A stretch of 64,000 nt of DNA from CAYZRY01 sp964481005 (GTDB lineage Bacteria > Bacillota_I > Bacilli_A > RF39 > UBA660), in NCBI GenBank assembly GCA_964481005.1, contig CAYZRY010000001.1, forward strand, positions 31,548-95,547, read 5' to 3'. The translations under genes were made by a program, and so were the position numbers. The stretch's first letter is position 1, and every line of letters starts with the position of its first letter. Shown one piece after another: positions 45,137-53,073 of the stretch. The notes below the pieces were generated by a model. The model saw only the letters and a program-made list of their open reading frames with translations. It was not told the origin of the DNA and made no database searches.

Positions 45137-45746
45137 TTTAGTTATGAAGGATATTATAAAAGAAAACCAGGGTTTTAAACCTTCGCTTCTTTTACATGTC
45201 TGCTGTGGACCGTGCTCAAGTGGTGTTATAAAGCGTCTTGCTAGCGATTTTAATATAACACTATATTTTTATAATCCCAATTTAGATAGTTTAGAAGAGT
45301 ATCAAAGAAGAAGTAAAGAGTTGCTTAGTTTAACTGCGCAAATGCCCGAGGCAGCAAATATTAAAACAGTTTTTGAAGAGTATCACCATGAAGAATTTAC
45401 TGACTTAGCTGACCATTTAAAAGAAGAAGCCGAAGGCGGAAAAAGATGTATGTTATGTTTTCATCAGCGCCTTGCAAAATCTGCAAGATACGCTAAAGAA
45501 AATAACTTTGACTATTTCACTACGACTTTATCAATCAGTCCATATAAAAATGTTCAAGCATTAAATTCAATCGGTAAACGCCTAGAGAATGAATATCAGG
45601 TAAATTACTTATATGCTGATTTTAAAAAAGGCGATGGTTACAAGCGCAGCGTTGAACTATCTAAACAGTATAATTTATATCGTCAAGATTACTGCGGATG
45701 TGAATATTCTAAAAAGGAGAGAGAAGATGCAAGTAGAAATAGTTGA
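45123..45746 (+). CDS. queH: Epoxyqueuosine reductase QueH
   Basis: Last step of queuosine synthesis, reducing epoxyqueuosine in tRNA; QueH is the non-orthologous replacement of QueG. The metal-binding CC pairs are seen: LLHVCCGPCSSG at the N-terminus and CMLCFHQRL plus DYCGCEYS later. 207 residues, normal. ATG 45123 overlaps the ClpX-like gene; no other queuosine genes are in the window. An MBL hydrolase gene overlaps its end by 20 bp. Confidence 0.94.
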   Translation: MINYDLVMKDIIKENQGFKPSLLLHVCCGPCSSGVIKRLASDFNITLYFYNPNLDSLEEYQRRSKELLSLTAQMPEAANIKTVFEEYHHEEFTDLADHLKEEAEGGKRCMLCFHQRLAKSARYAKENNFDYFTTTLSISPYKNVQALNSIGKRLENEYQVNYLYADFKKGDGYKRSVELSKQYNLYRQDYCGCEYSKKEREDASRNS

Positions 45747-46245
45747 TACAGGTTACTATAATCAAAATTGTTATATTTTATCTAAAGATAACAATGTATT
45801 AATTGTAGACCCTGGAGCTAAATCCAAAGAGATAATTGAGACGGTAGCTAATCGAAAAGTTCTAGCAATACTAATTACTCATCATCACTTTGATCATGTC
45901 GGAGCAGTCTCAGAATTAGTTAAGCATTTTAGTGTCCCGGTAATTGATAAATATGATTCAAATGTTCAAAAACTAGCTTCCTTTACTTTTGAAATAATTG
46001 CAACTCCAGGACATAGCGAGGACTCTTTGACCTTTTATTTTCCTGAAGATAAAACAATGTTTACAGGTGACTTTCTATTTAAGCTATCGATTGGTCGAAC
46101 AGATTTTCCGGGCAGCAGTCCTAAGCAAATGGAAGAGAGTTTAAATAAAATAAAAACGTATCCTGATGATACAATAATTTATCCAGGACATGAAGAAGCT
46201 AGCAATCTTGCTTATGAAAAAAATAACAATCCATATTTATCATAA
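45727..46245 (+). CDS. MBL-fold metallo-hydrolase (glyoxalase II-like)
   Basis: A 172-residue hydrolase with the metallo-beta-lactamase motif THHHFDHVGA (THxHxDH), then GHSEDSL and TGDFLF and a final GHEEAS. It fits the YqgX/glyoxalase II-like group; substrate unknown. ATG 45727 with AAGGAGAG upstream is the start, although the frame stays open further upstream inside queH. Overlap with queH implies coupling. Confidence 0.92.
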   Translation: MQVEIVDTGYYNQNCYILSKDNNVLIVDPGAKSKEIIETVANRKVLAILITHHHFDHVGAVSELVKHFSVPVIDKYDSNVQKLASFTFEIIATPGHSEDSLTFYFPEDKTMFTGDFLFKLSIGRTDFPGSSPKQMEESLNKIKTYPDDTIIYPGHEEASNLAYEKNNNPYLS

Positions 46246-46301
46246 ACTTATTGTTTTTAAATCTTAATTTTGATATAAATATTATTAGCATAGGAGGATA
46301 T

Positions 46302-46610
46302 ATGTACATAGATATTATTGTTATTGTTTTACTGATTGCGTTTGTAATATTTTACTTTAGACGCTTTTCAAACTTTGTCTACTTAATTGGAATACTGGAT
46401 TTATTTTTCCGTTTGATGTATTTTTTAAGAGTCAATGTTCCAGTAGCGGAAGTTAAAAAGTTACTAGCTTATTTGCCAACTTCGATGTTTGCAGTATTAG
46501 CTAAATATACAAAGGGAATATTATATGACATATTAGCTTGGGGATTGTTTATCATCTTGATGATTTTCCTAGGATATGTCTTTAAAACGTTTATAAAAAG
46601 AAAAAAGTAA
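46302..46610 (+). CDS. Small membrane protein of unknown function
   Basis: About 102 residues. Two or three hydrophobic segments (about 3-22, 27-45, 78-98) end in a basic KRKK tail, giving an inner-membrane protein. AGGAGGATAT just before ATG 46302 is a strong ribosome site, so the reading upstream to 46251 is not used. No family recognised. Confidence 0.7.
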   Translation: MYIDIIVIVLLIAFVIFYFRRFSNFVYLIGILDLFFRLMYFLRVNVPVAEVKKLLAYLPTSMFAVLAKYTKGILYDILAWGLFIILMIFLGYVFKTFIKRKK

Positions 46611-46616
46611 CGAAAT

Positions 46617-46636
46617 GTCTAGAAATAGACGTTTTT
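46617..46636 (+). terminator. Terminator before proS
   Basis: GTCTA (46617-46621) pairs with TAGAC (46626-46630) around GAAA, followed by GT6. Confidence 0.75.
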
Positions 46637-46668
46637 TTATGTTTAAATATATAGGAGAGGTGAGATAA

Positions 46669-48093
46669 TTGAAAAATAAAGCTATTACATCTAGAGATGT
46701 AGATTTTGCAAGATGGTACACAGACATAGTTAAAGTCGCAAATTTAGCTAGTTATTCTAGCGTCAAAGGATTTCTCGTTATCGAGCCCAATGGGTATGCA
46801 ATATGGGAGATGATCCAAAAGACAATGGATTCCATGTTCAAGGCTAGTGGGCACGTTAACGTGTCAATGCCGATGCTTATTCCAGAAAATTTAATGAAAA
46901 AAGAAACAGAGTTAATCCAAGGGTTTGCTCCGGAAGTAGCTTGGGTTACTTCGGGTGGTTCAAAAGAACTTGAAGAAAGACTTTGTATTAGACCTACTAG
47001 TGAAACACTATTTAGTGATCACTATTCAGAAGTAGTTCGTTCATACCGTGATTTACCTAAGTTGTATAATCAGTGGTGCAGCGTTTTACGTTGGGAAAAA
47101 GAGACGAGACCTTTCTTGAGAAGCCGTGAGTTTCTTTGGCAAGAGGGTCATACTATTCATGAAAGTGCTAAGGAAGCTGAAGCAGAAACAATGCAACAGT
47201 TAGAAACTTATCGTGAGTTTATCGAAGATTATTTAGCAATACCAGTTGTAACTGGTTATAAAACAGAAAAAGAAAAATTTGCTGGGGCTGAGTATACAAC
47301 GACAGTCGAAGCAATGATGTATAACGGAGTTGCTTTACAATCGGCAACTAGCCATTACTTTGGACAACGTTTTGCTAAGGCTTACGATATAACATTCTCT
47401 AATCGTAATAACGAATTAGAACATGTTTATCAGACATCTTGGGGAGCAAGTACTCGTATGATCGGTGGACTCATCATGGTTCATGGAGATGATAATGGAT
47501 TAGTTCTTCCTCCGCGTATAGCGCCAAGACAAGTAGCTATTATTCCAATCGGTACAGAAGATGAAGTTAGCGAATTAGCTAAAAAATATCTAGCTGATCT
47601 AAAAGCAGCCGGAGTAAGTGCCTTTATCGATGATAGTGATAAGACACCAGGCTTCAAATTTGCTGAAAGTGAAGTTAACGGAATACCAGTTAGAATTGAA
47701 ATTGGAAAACGCGATCTTGAAAAGGGTGAAGTTACTATTGCTCGAAGAGATACTCGTGAAAAAGAAAACTTTAAACTAGATGGAGATATCGTAACCAAAG
47801 TTAAAGACTTGATGGAAACTATTCAAAAAGATATGTATGACCGTGCTAAAGCGCGTGAGATATCTAAGACTCATACAGCTAAGACACTTGAGGATATGGA
47901 AAAAATCATGGACAAGGAACCAGCCTTCATCAAAGCTATGTGGTGTGGTGATCCTAAATGTGAAGAACGCATCAAAGAAATCAAAGGATTGAAAGCTAGA
48001 TGTATTCCATTTGAGCAAGAAAAAGTTGGCGACAAATGTGTCTGCTGTGGCAAAGAAGCCAAAGAATTAGTAGTTTGGGCAATCCAGTACTAA
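46669..48093 (+). CDS. proS: Proline--tRNA ligase, archaeal/eukaryotic type
   Basis: Class II synthetase charging tRNA-Pro. The 474-residue length and the absence of a bacterial editing (INS) domain between motifs 2 and 3 show the ProS type 3 form. Motif 2 is VLRWEKETRPFLRSREFLWQEGHT (seen in two parts), and the C-terminal zinc domain is present with its cysteines (CGDPKCEE; CVCCGKEA) ending VVWAIQY. The start is TTG 46669 with GGAGAGGTGA upstream. It is monocistronic. Without the INS domain, it cannot hydrolyse mischarged Ala-tRNA-Pro by that route. Confidence 0.95.
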   Translation: MKNKAITSRDVDFARWYTDIVKVANLASYSSVKGFLVIEPNGYAIWEMIQKTMDSMFKASGHVNVSMPMLIPENLMKKETELIQGFAPEVAWVTSGGSKELEERLCIRPTSETLFSDHYSEVVRSYRDLPKLYNQWCSVLRWEKETRPFLRSREFLWQEGHTIHESAKEAEAETMQQLETYREFIEDYLAIPVVTGYKTEKEKFAGAEYTTTVEAMMYNGVALQSATSHYFGQRFAKAYDITFSNRNNELEHVYQTSWGASTRMIGGLIMVHGDDNGLVLPPRIAPRQVAIIPIGTEDEVSELAKKYLADLKAAGVSAFIDDSDKTPGFKFAESEVNGIPVRIEIGKRDLEKGEVTIARRDTREKENFKLDGDIVTKVKDLMETIQKDMYDRAKAREISKTHTAKTLEDMEKIMDKEPAFIKAMWCGDPKCEERIKEIKGLKARCIPFEQEKVGDKCVCCGKEAKELVVWAIQY

Positions 48094-48111
48094 AAAATTA
48101 CATATTTTTCT

Positions 48112-48139
48112 TTTACTAATAGGAAATGTGTGATACAAT
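48112..48139 (+). promoter_or_regulatory. Promoter of the rimP-nusA-infB operon
   Basis: TTTACT (48112-48117), about 16 bp, TACAAT (48134-48139). Confidence 0.6.
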
Positions 48140-48152
48140 ATTTTTAACAACG

Positions 48153-48174
48153 AAGTGGGCACAACCCACTTTTT
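48153..48174 (+). promoter_or_regulatory. Leader hairpin of the rimP-nusA operon (possible attenuator)
   Basis: AAGTGGG (48153-48159), loop CACAA, CCCACTT (48165-48171) and a short T-run form a terminator-like hairpin between the promoter and rimP, 17 bp before the rimP start. The T-run is only T5, so it may pause or attenuate rather than terminate. Confidence 0.6.
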
Positions 48175-48188
48175 ATATTGAGGAGTGT

Positions 48189-48437
48189 ATGAAAGAAAAA
48201 ATTATTGAACTAGTTGATAATAAACTAGAAGAACTATCTATATGGATAGATGATGTCTATGAAGAAGAAAGAGAAGGAAACAAGTTTCTTTGTGTCGTAC
48301 TTGACAGCGAGGAAATGCTTGATCTAAACAAAGTTACCGAGGCTTCACGTATCATCAATTCGTTAATTGATGAAGCAGATATGCTTGATGAAGCCTACAT
48401 ATTAGATATATATGCTAAATCTAAAGGAGAGAATTAA
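48189..48437 (+). CDS. rimP: RimP-like ribosome maturation factor, short form
   Basis: In position it is rimP, the gene before nusA, and its sequence has the RimP-type helix and ending (VTEASRIINSLIDEADMLDEAYILDI). It has only 82 residues, where RimP usually has about 150. The missing part is the C-terminal SH3-like domain and some of the N-terminus. ATG 48189 has AGGAG 4 bp upstream. The gene ends with a normal TAA 3 bp before nusA, and no frameshifted remainder is seen, so this looks like a reduced gene rather than a broken one. Confidence 0.7.
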   Translation: MKEKIIELVDNKLEELSIWIDDVYEEEREGNKFLCVVLDSEEMLDLNKVTEASRIINSLIDEADMLDEAYILDIYAKSKGEN

Positions 48438-48440
48438 GAA

Positions 48441-49556
48441 ATGAACAGTAAAGAATTTATAGCAGCTGTCGAACTAATTGAAAAAGAAAAGGGAATCAAA
48501 AGAGAGATTATTTTTGAAGCGATGGAGCTAGCACTTTCATCAGCTTATAAAAAGAATTTTGATTCGATGACTAACTCTAAAGTTTTCATCAATCGCGAAA
48601 CTGGTGAGATTAAAGTTTATTCATTTATGACGGTTGTTGAAGATGACATAGCCCCAGTTGTTACTGTCACTGAAGAGGGAGAAGAAATCATTATCGATTT
48701 TGATCCTAAGACCCAGATTAAATTAACTGATGCTAGAAAATTAGATAAGACTTTAAATGTCGGAGATACCATCGATACTGAAGTTACTCCAAAAGATTTT
48801 GGAAGAGTAGCAACATCGACAGCTAAACAAGTTTTAGTTCAAAAGATGAGAGAAGCAGAACGTAACACTATCATGGAAGAGTTCGGTGATAAAGAAGATG
48901 AATTACTAATTGGTACAGTTGCCCTTGAAGATGTCGATAACTATTTTATCGACCTTGGGAAAACTAACGGTATCTTACCTAAAAAAGAGTGTATCCCTGG
49001 TGAAAAAATTGTCATGGGTAAACAAATTAAAGTGTATGTTACTAAAGTCGATAATACTGGTAAGAACTTAGTTGTCTTATTATCTAGAAATCATTATGGT
49101 TTCCTAAAGAGACTTTTCGAAAATGAAATTCCTGAATTAAGTGATGGAACAGTTCTTCTATATAGTGTAGCAAGAGATCCTGGTTCAAGAAGTAAAGTAG
49201 CGGTCTATTCAGAACGTGGAAACATCGATCCAATCGGTGCTTGTATCGGAGAAAAGGGAACGAGAATAGCTAATATCATCAAAGAAATAGGTGGAGAAAA
49301 AATAGATGTTATCAAATATGACCAAGAGCCAGATGTCTTTATTGCTAATGCTCTTTCTCCAGCTAAGAACTTACATGTACTTTTAACTGATCCAAAGAAA
49401 CAGGAAGCAATTGTCATCGCTGATGATGATAACTTCTCCCTAGCTATCGGTAAAAAGGGACAAAATGTTCGTTTAGCATCAAAGTTAACTCATTATAAAA
49501 TAGATATTAAAAATAGAGAACAAGCTCGCGAAATGGGAATCAACTTTAGGGATTAG
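48441..49556 (+). CDS. nusA: Transcription termination/antitermination factor NusA
   Basis: RNA polymerase accessory factor for pausing and termination. The N-terminal RNAP-binding domain (about 1-125) begins NSKEFIAAVELIEKEKGI. An S1 domain follows (about 135-200), then two KH domains with GACIGEKGTRIANIIKEIGGEKIDV and LAIGKKGQNVRLASKLTHYKID. 371 residues, as in Bacillus, with no acidic C-terminal repeats. rnpM follows 10 bp later. Confidence 0.97.
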   Translation: MNSKEFIAAVELIEKEKGIKREIIFEAMELALSSAYKKNFDSMTNSKVFINRETGEIKVYSFMTVVEDDIAPVVTVTEEGEEIIIDFDPKTQIKLTDARKLDKTLNVGDTIDTEVTPKDFGRVATSTAKQVLVQKMREAERNTIMEEFGDKEDELLIGTVALEDVDNYFIDLGKTNGILPKKECIPGEKIVMGKQIKVYVTKVDNTGKNLVVLLSRNHYGFLKRLFENEIPELSDGTVLLYSVARDPGSRSKVAVYSERGNIDPIGACIGEKGTRIANIIKEIGGEKIDVIKYDQEPDVFIANALSPAKNLHVLLTDPKKQEAIVIADDDNFSLAIGKKGQNVRLASKLTHYKIDIKNREQAREMGINFRD

Positions 49557-49566
49557 GTGATTAATC

Positions 49567-49845
49567 ATGAAAGTTAAAAAAATACCGATGCGCAGTTGCG
49601 TCATTACTAAAGAGAAACTTCCTAAGCAGGAGTTACTCCGCTTTGTAAAAACTCCGGAAGGAGATGTCATCATCGATGAAAGTGGCAAAGCTAATGGACG
49701 CGGTGCTTACGTAAAAAAAGAACTAGCTGTAATTGAAAAAGCTAAACTTACTAAAGTTTTAGAAAGGGTTTTAGAAACGACGATAGAATCGTCTGTTTAC
49801 GACCAAGCTATCAATTTAATTACGGAGGTGATTGCAAATGACTAG
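49567..49845 (+). CDS. rnpM: YlxR/RnpM RNA-binding protein
   Basis: A 92-residue basic protein of the YlxR family (RnpM in Bacillus, a modulator of RNase P). The family start IPMRSCVITKEKLPKQELLRF and the centre DESGKANGRGAYV are clear. It lies between nusA and infB as usual. ATG 49567 has AGGTGATTA upstream. It overlaps the following deaminase gene by 8 bp. Confidence 0.93.
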   Translation: MKVKKIPMRSCVITKEKLPKQELLRFVKTPEGDVIIDESGKANGRGAYVKKELAVIEKAKLTKVLERVLETTIESSVYDQAINLITEVIAND

Positions 49846-50332
49846 TAAAAGAGGAGACTATCTTAGCTGGGATGAAGCCTTTATGGGTATTGCTCAGTTA
49901 ATTGCTAAACGTAGTAAAGATCCTAGTAGTCAGGTGGGTGCTTGTATTGTCTCAAGTGATAATAGAGTTTTGTCACTAGGTTACAATGGAACACCTAACA
50001 ATTACTCAGATGATGATTTTAACTGGGGTCGTGATGGAGACTTTTGCGAATCAAAATATGCTTATGTCGTCCATGCCGAACTTAATGCCATTTTAAATTT
50101 TCGCGGTGATACTAAAGCTCTTCAAGGAGCTAAAGTGTATGTGACACTCTTTCCTTGTAACGAGTGTGCCAAAGCTGTTATTCAAACTGGTATTAAAGAA
50201 ATAATTTACCTCGAAGATAAATATCACGATACTGATATTTGTAAAGTAAGTAGAAAATTACTTGAAACAACCGGGGTTAAATTTCGTCAGTATCAACCAG
50301 AAAAAGAAAAAAAGTTAATATTAGAATTATAG
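49838..50332 (+). CDS. dCMP deaminase (ComEB-like)
   Basis: A zinc-dependent cytidine/deoxycytidylate deaminase of 164 residues. The zinc ligands and catalytic Glu are in VVHAELNAILN (HAE) and FPCNECAKAVIQ (PCxxC); an additional SSQVGACIVSSDNRVLSLGYNG block is typical (seen in parts). It converts dCMP to dUMP for dTMP synthesis. GGAGGTGAT 6 bp upstream of ATG 49838. It occupies the slot where Bacillota normally have ylxQ (an L7Ae-like gene) between rnpM and infB; no L7Ae-like gene remains. Confidence 0.92.
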   Translation: MTSKRGDYLSWDEAFMGIAQLIAKRSKDPSSQVGACIVSSDNRVLSLGYNGTPNNYSDDDFNWGRDGDFCESKYAYVVHAELNAILNFRGDTKALQGAKVYVTLFPCNECAKAVIQTGIKEIIYLEDKYHDTDICKVSRKLLETTGVKFRQYQPEKEKKLILEL

Positions 50333-50350
50333 AAAGAAGGTGACCCTCAT

Positions 50351-52456
50351 ATGAATATTTTAGAATATGCAAATGATGTAGGTAAAACAGTCGAAGAGAT
50401 ATTTAAGCTCTGTGACAGAATGGAAATTACATATAAAGATGAGAATACAGTACTCGATGAGTATGATATTACTGTCTTAGATAATGAGCTTCAAGATGAG
50501 GATGACTATGTTGTTTCTGATGATGATAACATTGCGATAATCGAAGAAGAAATTTTGAGTGAATCACAAATTCGTCTCGATGAATCAGAAAAGTTTGAAA
50601 AGATTAAATCTAAAGTAGAGCGTGTTGAAACAGCTAAGAGTAACTATCAAAAAGAACGCAAGAAAATCTACAAGAATAGAAAAAAATTAGTTTCAAATGA
50701 AGAGAATAACAGTAGTAATATAGTTGTCTATAAAGATGGGATGACTGTTGCTGATCTAGCTAGTGAGTTAGGGGTCAATTCAACAGAATTAATTAAAAAG
50801 TTAATGAAACTTGGAATTATGGCTAATCTTAATTTTTCATTAAGTTATGAAGTAGCAGAACTACTTATTGTAGACTATGGTAAAGAATTAAAGAATGAAG
50901 AACAGACTGATATCAGTAATTTTGAAAACTTTGAAATAGCTGATTCGGATGAAGATTTAATTGTTCGTCCGCCAGTAGTTACAGTCATGGGACATGTTGA
51001 CCATGGTAAAACATCACTACTCGATGCTGTCAGAGAAACAGATGTTGTCGCTGGTGAAGCCGGTGGTATTACTCAGGCAATCGGAGCTTATCAGGTTGTT
51101 TGTAACGACCGTAAAATAACATTTATTGATACTCCAGGACATGAAGCCTTTACTGATATGCGTGCTCGCGGTGCTAAAGTAACTGATATCGTTATCATTA
51201 TTGTTGCAGCTGACGATGGTATTAAGCCACAGACGGTCGAAGCAATCGATCATGCTAAAGCAGCAGGAGTTCCGATCATTGTAGCAATAAATAAAATAGA
51301 TAAACCAGAAGCTAATGTCGAAAGAGTTATGCAAGGTCTTACTGAAAATGGACTTACTCCTGAAGAGTGGGGCGGAGATACAATTATTTGTAAAATCTCA
51401 GCTAAAACAAAAGAGGGAATTCCAGCACTGCTTGAAAACATTCTACTAATAGCTGATATGGCTGAGCTTAAGGCTAATCCACATCGCTATGCTAGTGGAT
51501 CGGTTATCGAATCAAAACTGGATAAACATATCGGTGCTAAAGCATCTATCCTAGTTCAAAGTGGAACGCTAAGACTTGGTGATCCAATTGTTGTCGGTAA
51601 TGCTTACGGTAAAGTTAGGACGCTTAAAAATGATAAGGGTGCTAGCATTGTCGAAGCAAATCCATCGATGCCAGTAGAAATTACAGGTCTAAATCAAGTT
51701 CCTGAAGCTGGTGATTTATTCATGGCTTTCGAAACAGAAAAACAAGCTCGTAACATTGCTGAACAACGTTCACTTCGTTCGCGACAAAAAGATACTAACC
51801 GTACTGGTATGACTCTCGAAGATTTATTTGGATCTATTAAAGAGGGAGTTAAAGAAATTAATGTCGTTATCAAAGCTGATGTCAATGGTAGTCTTGAGGC
51901 TATCAAACAAAGCTTAGCAAAAATAGATGTCGATACCGTCAAAGTAAAAGTTATTCGTGGCGGAGTTGGAACAGTTACTGAAAGTGATATCGTTCTAGCT
52001 AGTGCATCTAATGCTATCGTTATTGGTTTCAATGTTAAACTTACCCAATCTACATTAGATTTTGCTAGGGATAACGGAGTTGAGATTAAACTATATGACA
52101 TCATTTATAAAATGATCGAAGATATCGAAAGATCGATGAAAGGTTTACTTGAACCTCAGTATGAGGAAAAGAAAACTGGTCAAGCTGAAATTAGACAGAT
52201 ATTTACTTTCTCTAAAGTTGGTAATATCGCTGGTTGTCATGTTATCGATGGGAATATTAAAACTAGTCATAAAGCTAAAGTTATCCGTGACGGTGAAGAA
52301 ATTTTCAAAGGGGATATAAAATCTATCCAACGTGAAAAGGACCAAGTCAAAGAAGTAGGTAAGGGCATGGATTGTGGAATTACCTTGAAGGACTTTAACG
52401 ACATCAAAGAAGGAGACATCATCGAAGCTTTTGAATTAAAGAGAGTGGAGATTTAG
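50351..52456 (+). CDS. infB: Translation initiation factor IF-2
   Basis: GTPase that places fMet-tRNA on the 30S subunit. A short N-terminal domain begins the 701 residues, then a second IF2 N-domain (about 130-180, VADLASELGVNSTELIKKLMKLG). The GTPase domain has GHVDHGKT (214-221), DTPGHEAF and NKIDKPE. Domains II, III and C follow (VNGSLEAIKQSLAKI; GNIAGCHVIDG). ATG 50351 has AGAAGGTGA upstream. rbfA starts 1 bp after the stop. Confidence 0.97.
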   Translation: MNILEYANDVGKTVEEIFKLCDRMEITYKDENTVLDEYDITVLDNELQDEDDYVVSDDDNIAIIEEEILSESQIRLDESEKFEKIKSKVERVETAKSNYQKERKKIYKNRKKLVSNEENNSSNIVVYKDGMTVADLASELGVNSTELIKKLMKLGIMANLNFSLSYEVAELLIVDYGKELKNEEQTDISNFENFEIADSDEDLIVRPPVVTVMGHVDHGKTSLLDAVRETDVVAGEAGGITQAIGAYQVVCNDRKITFIDTPGHEAFTDMRARGAKVTDIVIIIVAADDGIKPQTVEAIDHAKAAGVPIIVAINKIDKPEANVERVMQGLTENGLTPEEWGGDTIICKISAKTKEGIPALLENILLIADMAELKANPHRYASGSVIESKLDKHIGAKASILVQSGTLRLGDPIVVGNAYGKVRTLKNDKGASIVEANPSMPVEITGLNQVPEAGDLFMAFETEKQARNIAEQRSLRSRQKDTNRTGMTLEDLFGSIKEGVKEINVVIKADVNGSLEAIKQSLAKIDVDTVKVKVIRGGVGTVTESDIVLASASNAIVIGFNVKLTQSTLDFARDNGVEIKLYDIIYKMIEDIERSMKGLLEPQYEEKKTGQAEIRQIFTFSKVGNIAGCHVIDGNIKTSHKAKVIRDGEEIFKGDIKSIQREKDQVKEVGKGMDCGITLKDFNDIKEGDIIEAFELKRVEI

Positions 52457-52457
52457 T

Positions 52458-52802
52458 ATGAGTTTAAAAACAGAACGTATAGCTAGTAACATAGTCAAAG
52501 AAATCAGTATGATAATTCAAACTGAGATTAAAGATAAAGATATTAGCTTTGTTACAATAACTGCTTGTGATTTGACAACTGATCTAAGTTTTGCCAAAGT
52601 TTACTATACAGTCTTTGATGAAACAAAGAAGCTTGAGACTGCTAAGGCACTCGATAAAGCCAAAGGATACATCCGCAGTGAACTAAGTAAAAGAATCGAT
52701 ATTAGACATACTCCAGAGCTTAAATTTATCTTTGATGAATCAATTGCTCAGGGAAGTAAAATCGAAGAAATAATTGAAAATTTAAATGAAAAGAAGGCAT
52801 AA
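52458..52802 (+). CDS. rbfA: 30S ribosome-binding factor RbfA
   Basis: A small KH-fold protein for late 30S maturation. 114 residues, with the typical opening RIASNIVKEISMIIQTEIKD, ITACDLTTDLSFAKVYYTVF, and LSKRIDIRHTPELKFIFDESIAQGSKIEEI in pieces. It is the last gene of the rimP operon; the truB gene that usually follows is located at 31156 instead. A terminator begins in its stop codon region. Confidence 0.95.
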   Translation: MSLKTERIASNIVKEISMIIQTEIKDKDISFVTITACDLTTDLSFAKVYYTVFDETKKLETAKALDKAKGYIRSELSKRIDIRHTPELKFIFDESIAQGSKIEEIIENLNEKKA

Positions 52803-52815
52803 ACAGCCTTTTTTC
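52794..52815 (+). terminator. Terminator of the rimP-rbfA operon
   Basis: AAGGC (52794-52798) pairs with GCCTT (52806-52810), followed by T-run; the stop codon is in the loop. Confidence 0.75.
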
Positions 52816-52850
52816 TTTGTGTAAAAATATGTAAAAGAATTTAATAAACT

Positions 52851-52878
52851 TTGCTTGTTAAACTCTTAGTGCTATAAT
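52851..52878 (+). promoter_or_regulatory. 6S RNA promoter
   Basis: TTGCTT (52851-52856), 16 bp, TATAAT (52873-52878), placing transcription start near 52886. Confidence 0.65.
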
Positions 52879-52885
52879 AAATATA

Positions 52886-53060
52886 TCTAGAAGACGCAGT
52901 ATGTTTTAGATTTAAAACCGACTATGATTACGATACGGGAGCTCGGATCAATTGACTGTGTGAAGGCTTGAATATTATTTAAGAATCCTAATGTCGAGTA
53001 TGGGCACCCACCTGCTGAGAAGCGGGTTTTATCGTTAAAACATCTCTCTTCTGGATTTTT
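52886..53060 (+). ncRNA. ssrS: 6S RNA
   Basis: A non-coding, stable-RNA-like stretch of about 175 nt. The ends pair: TCTAGAAGA (52886-52894) with TCTTCTGGA (53047-53055), and ATGTTTTA (52901-52908) with TAAAACAT (53036-53043), enclosing a long imperfect stem and central bubble. A GGGCACCCACC-type motif, then a small CCTGCTGAGAAGCGGG hairpin, precede the 3' end, and T7 follows. The fold, size and position match 6S RNA, which binds RNA polymerase; in Bacillus the 6S-1 gene is also next to tcdA and aspS. The call is by pattern only; a covariance-model search would confirm it. Confidence 0.8.
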
Positions 53061-53073
53061 TTGTGAGGTAATC

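Noticed and set aside
45613..45726. Upstream N-terminal extension of the MBL hydrolase
   Set aside because: The frame is open inside queH, but AAGGAGAG directly precedes ATG 45727, which starts at the family's first beta strand.
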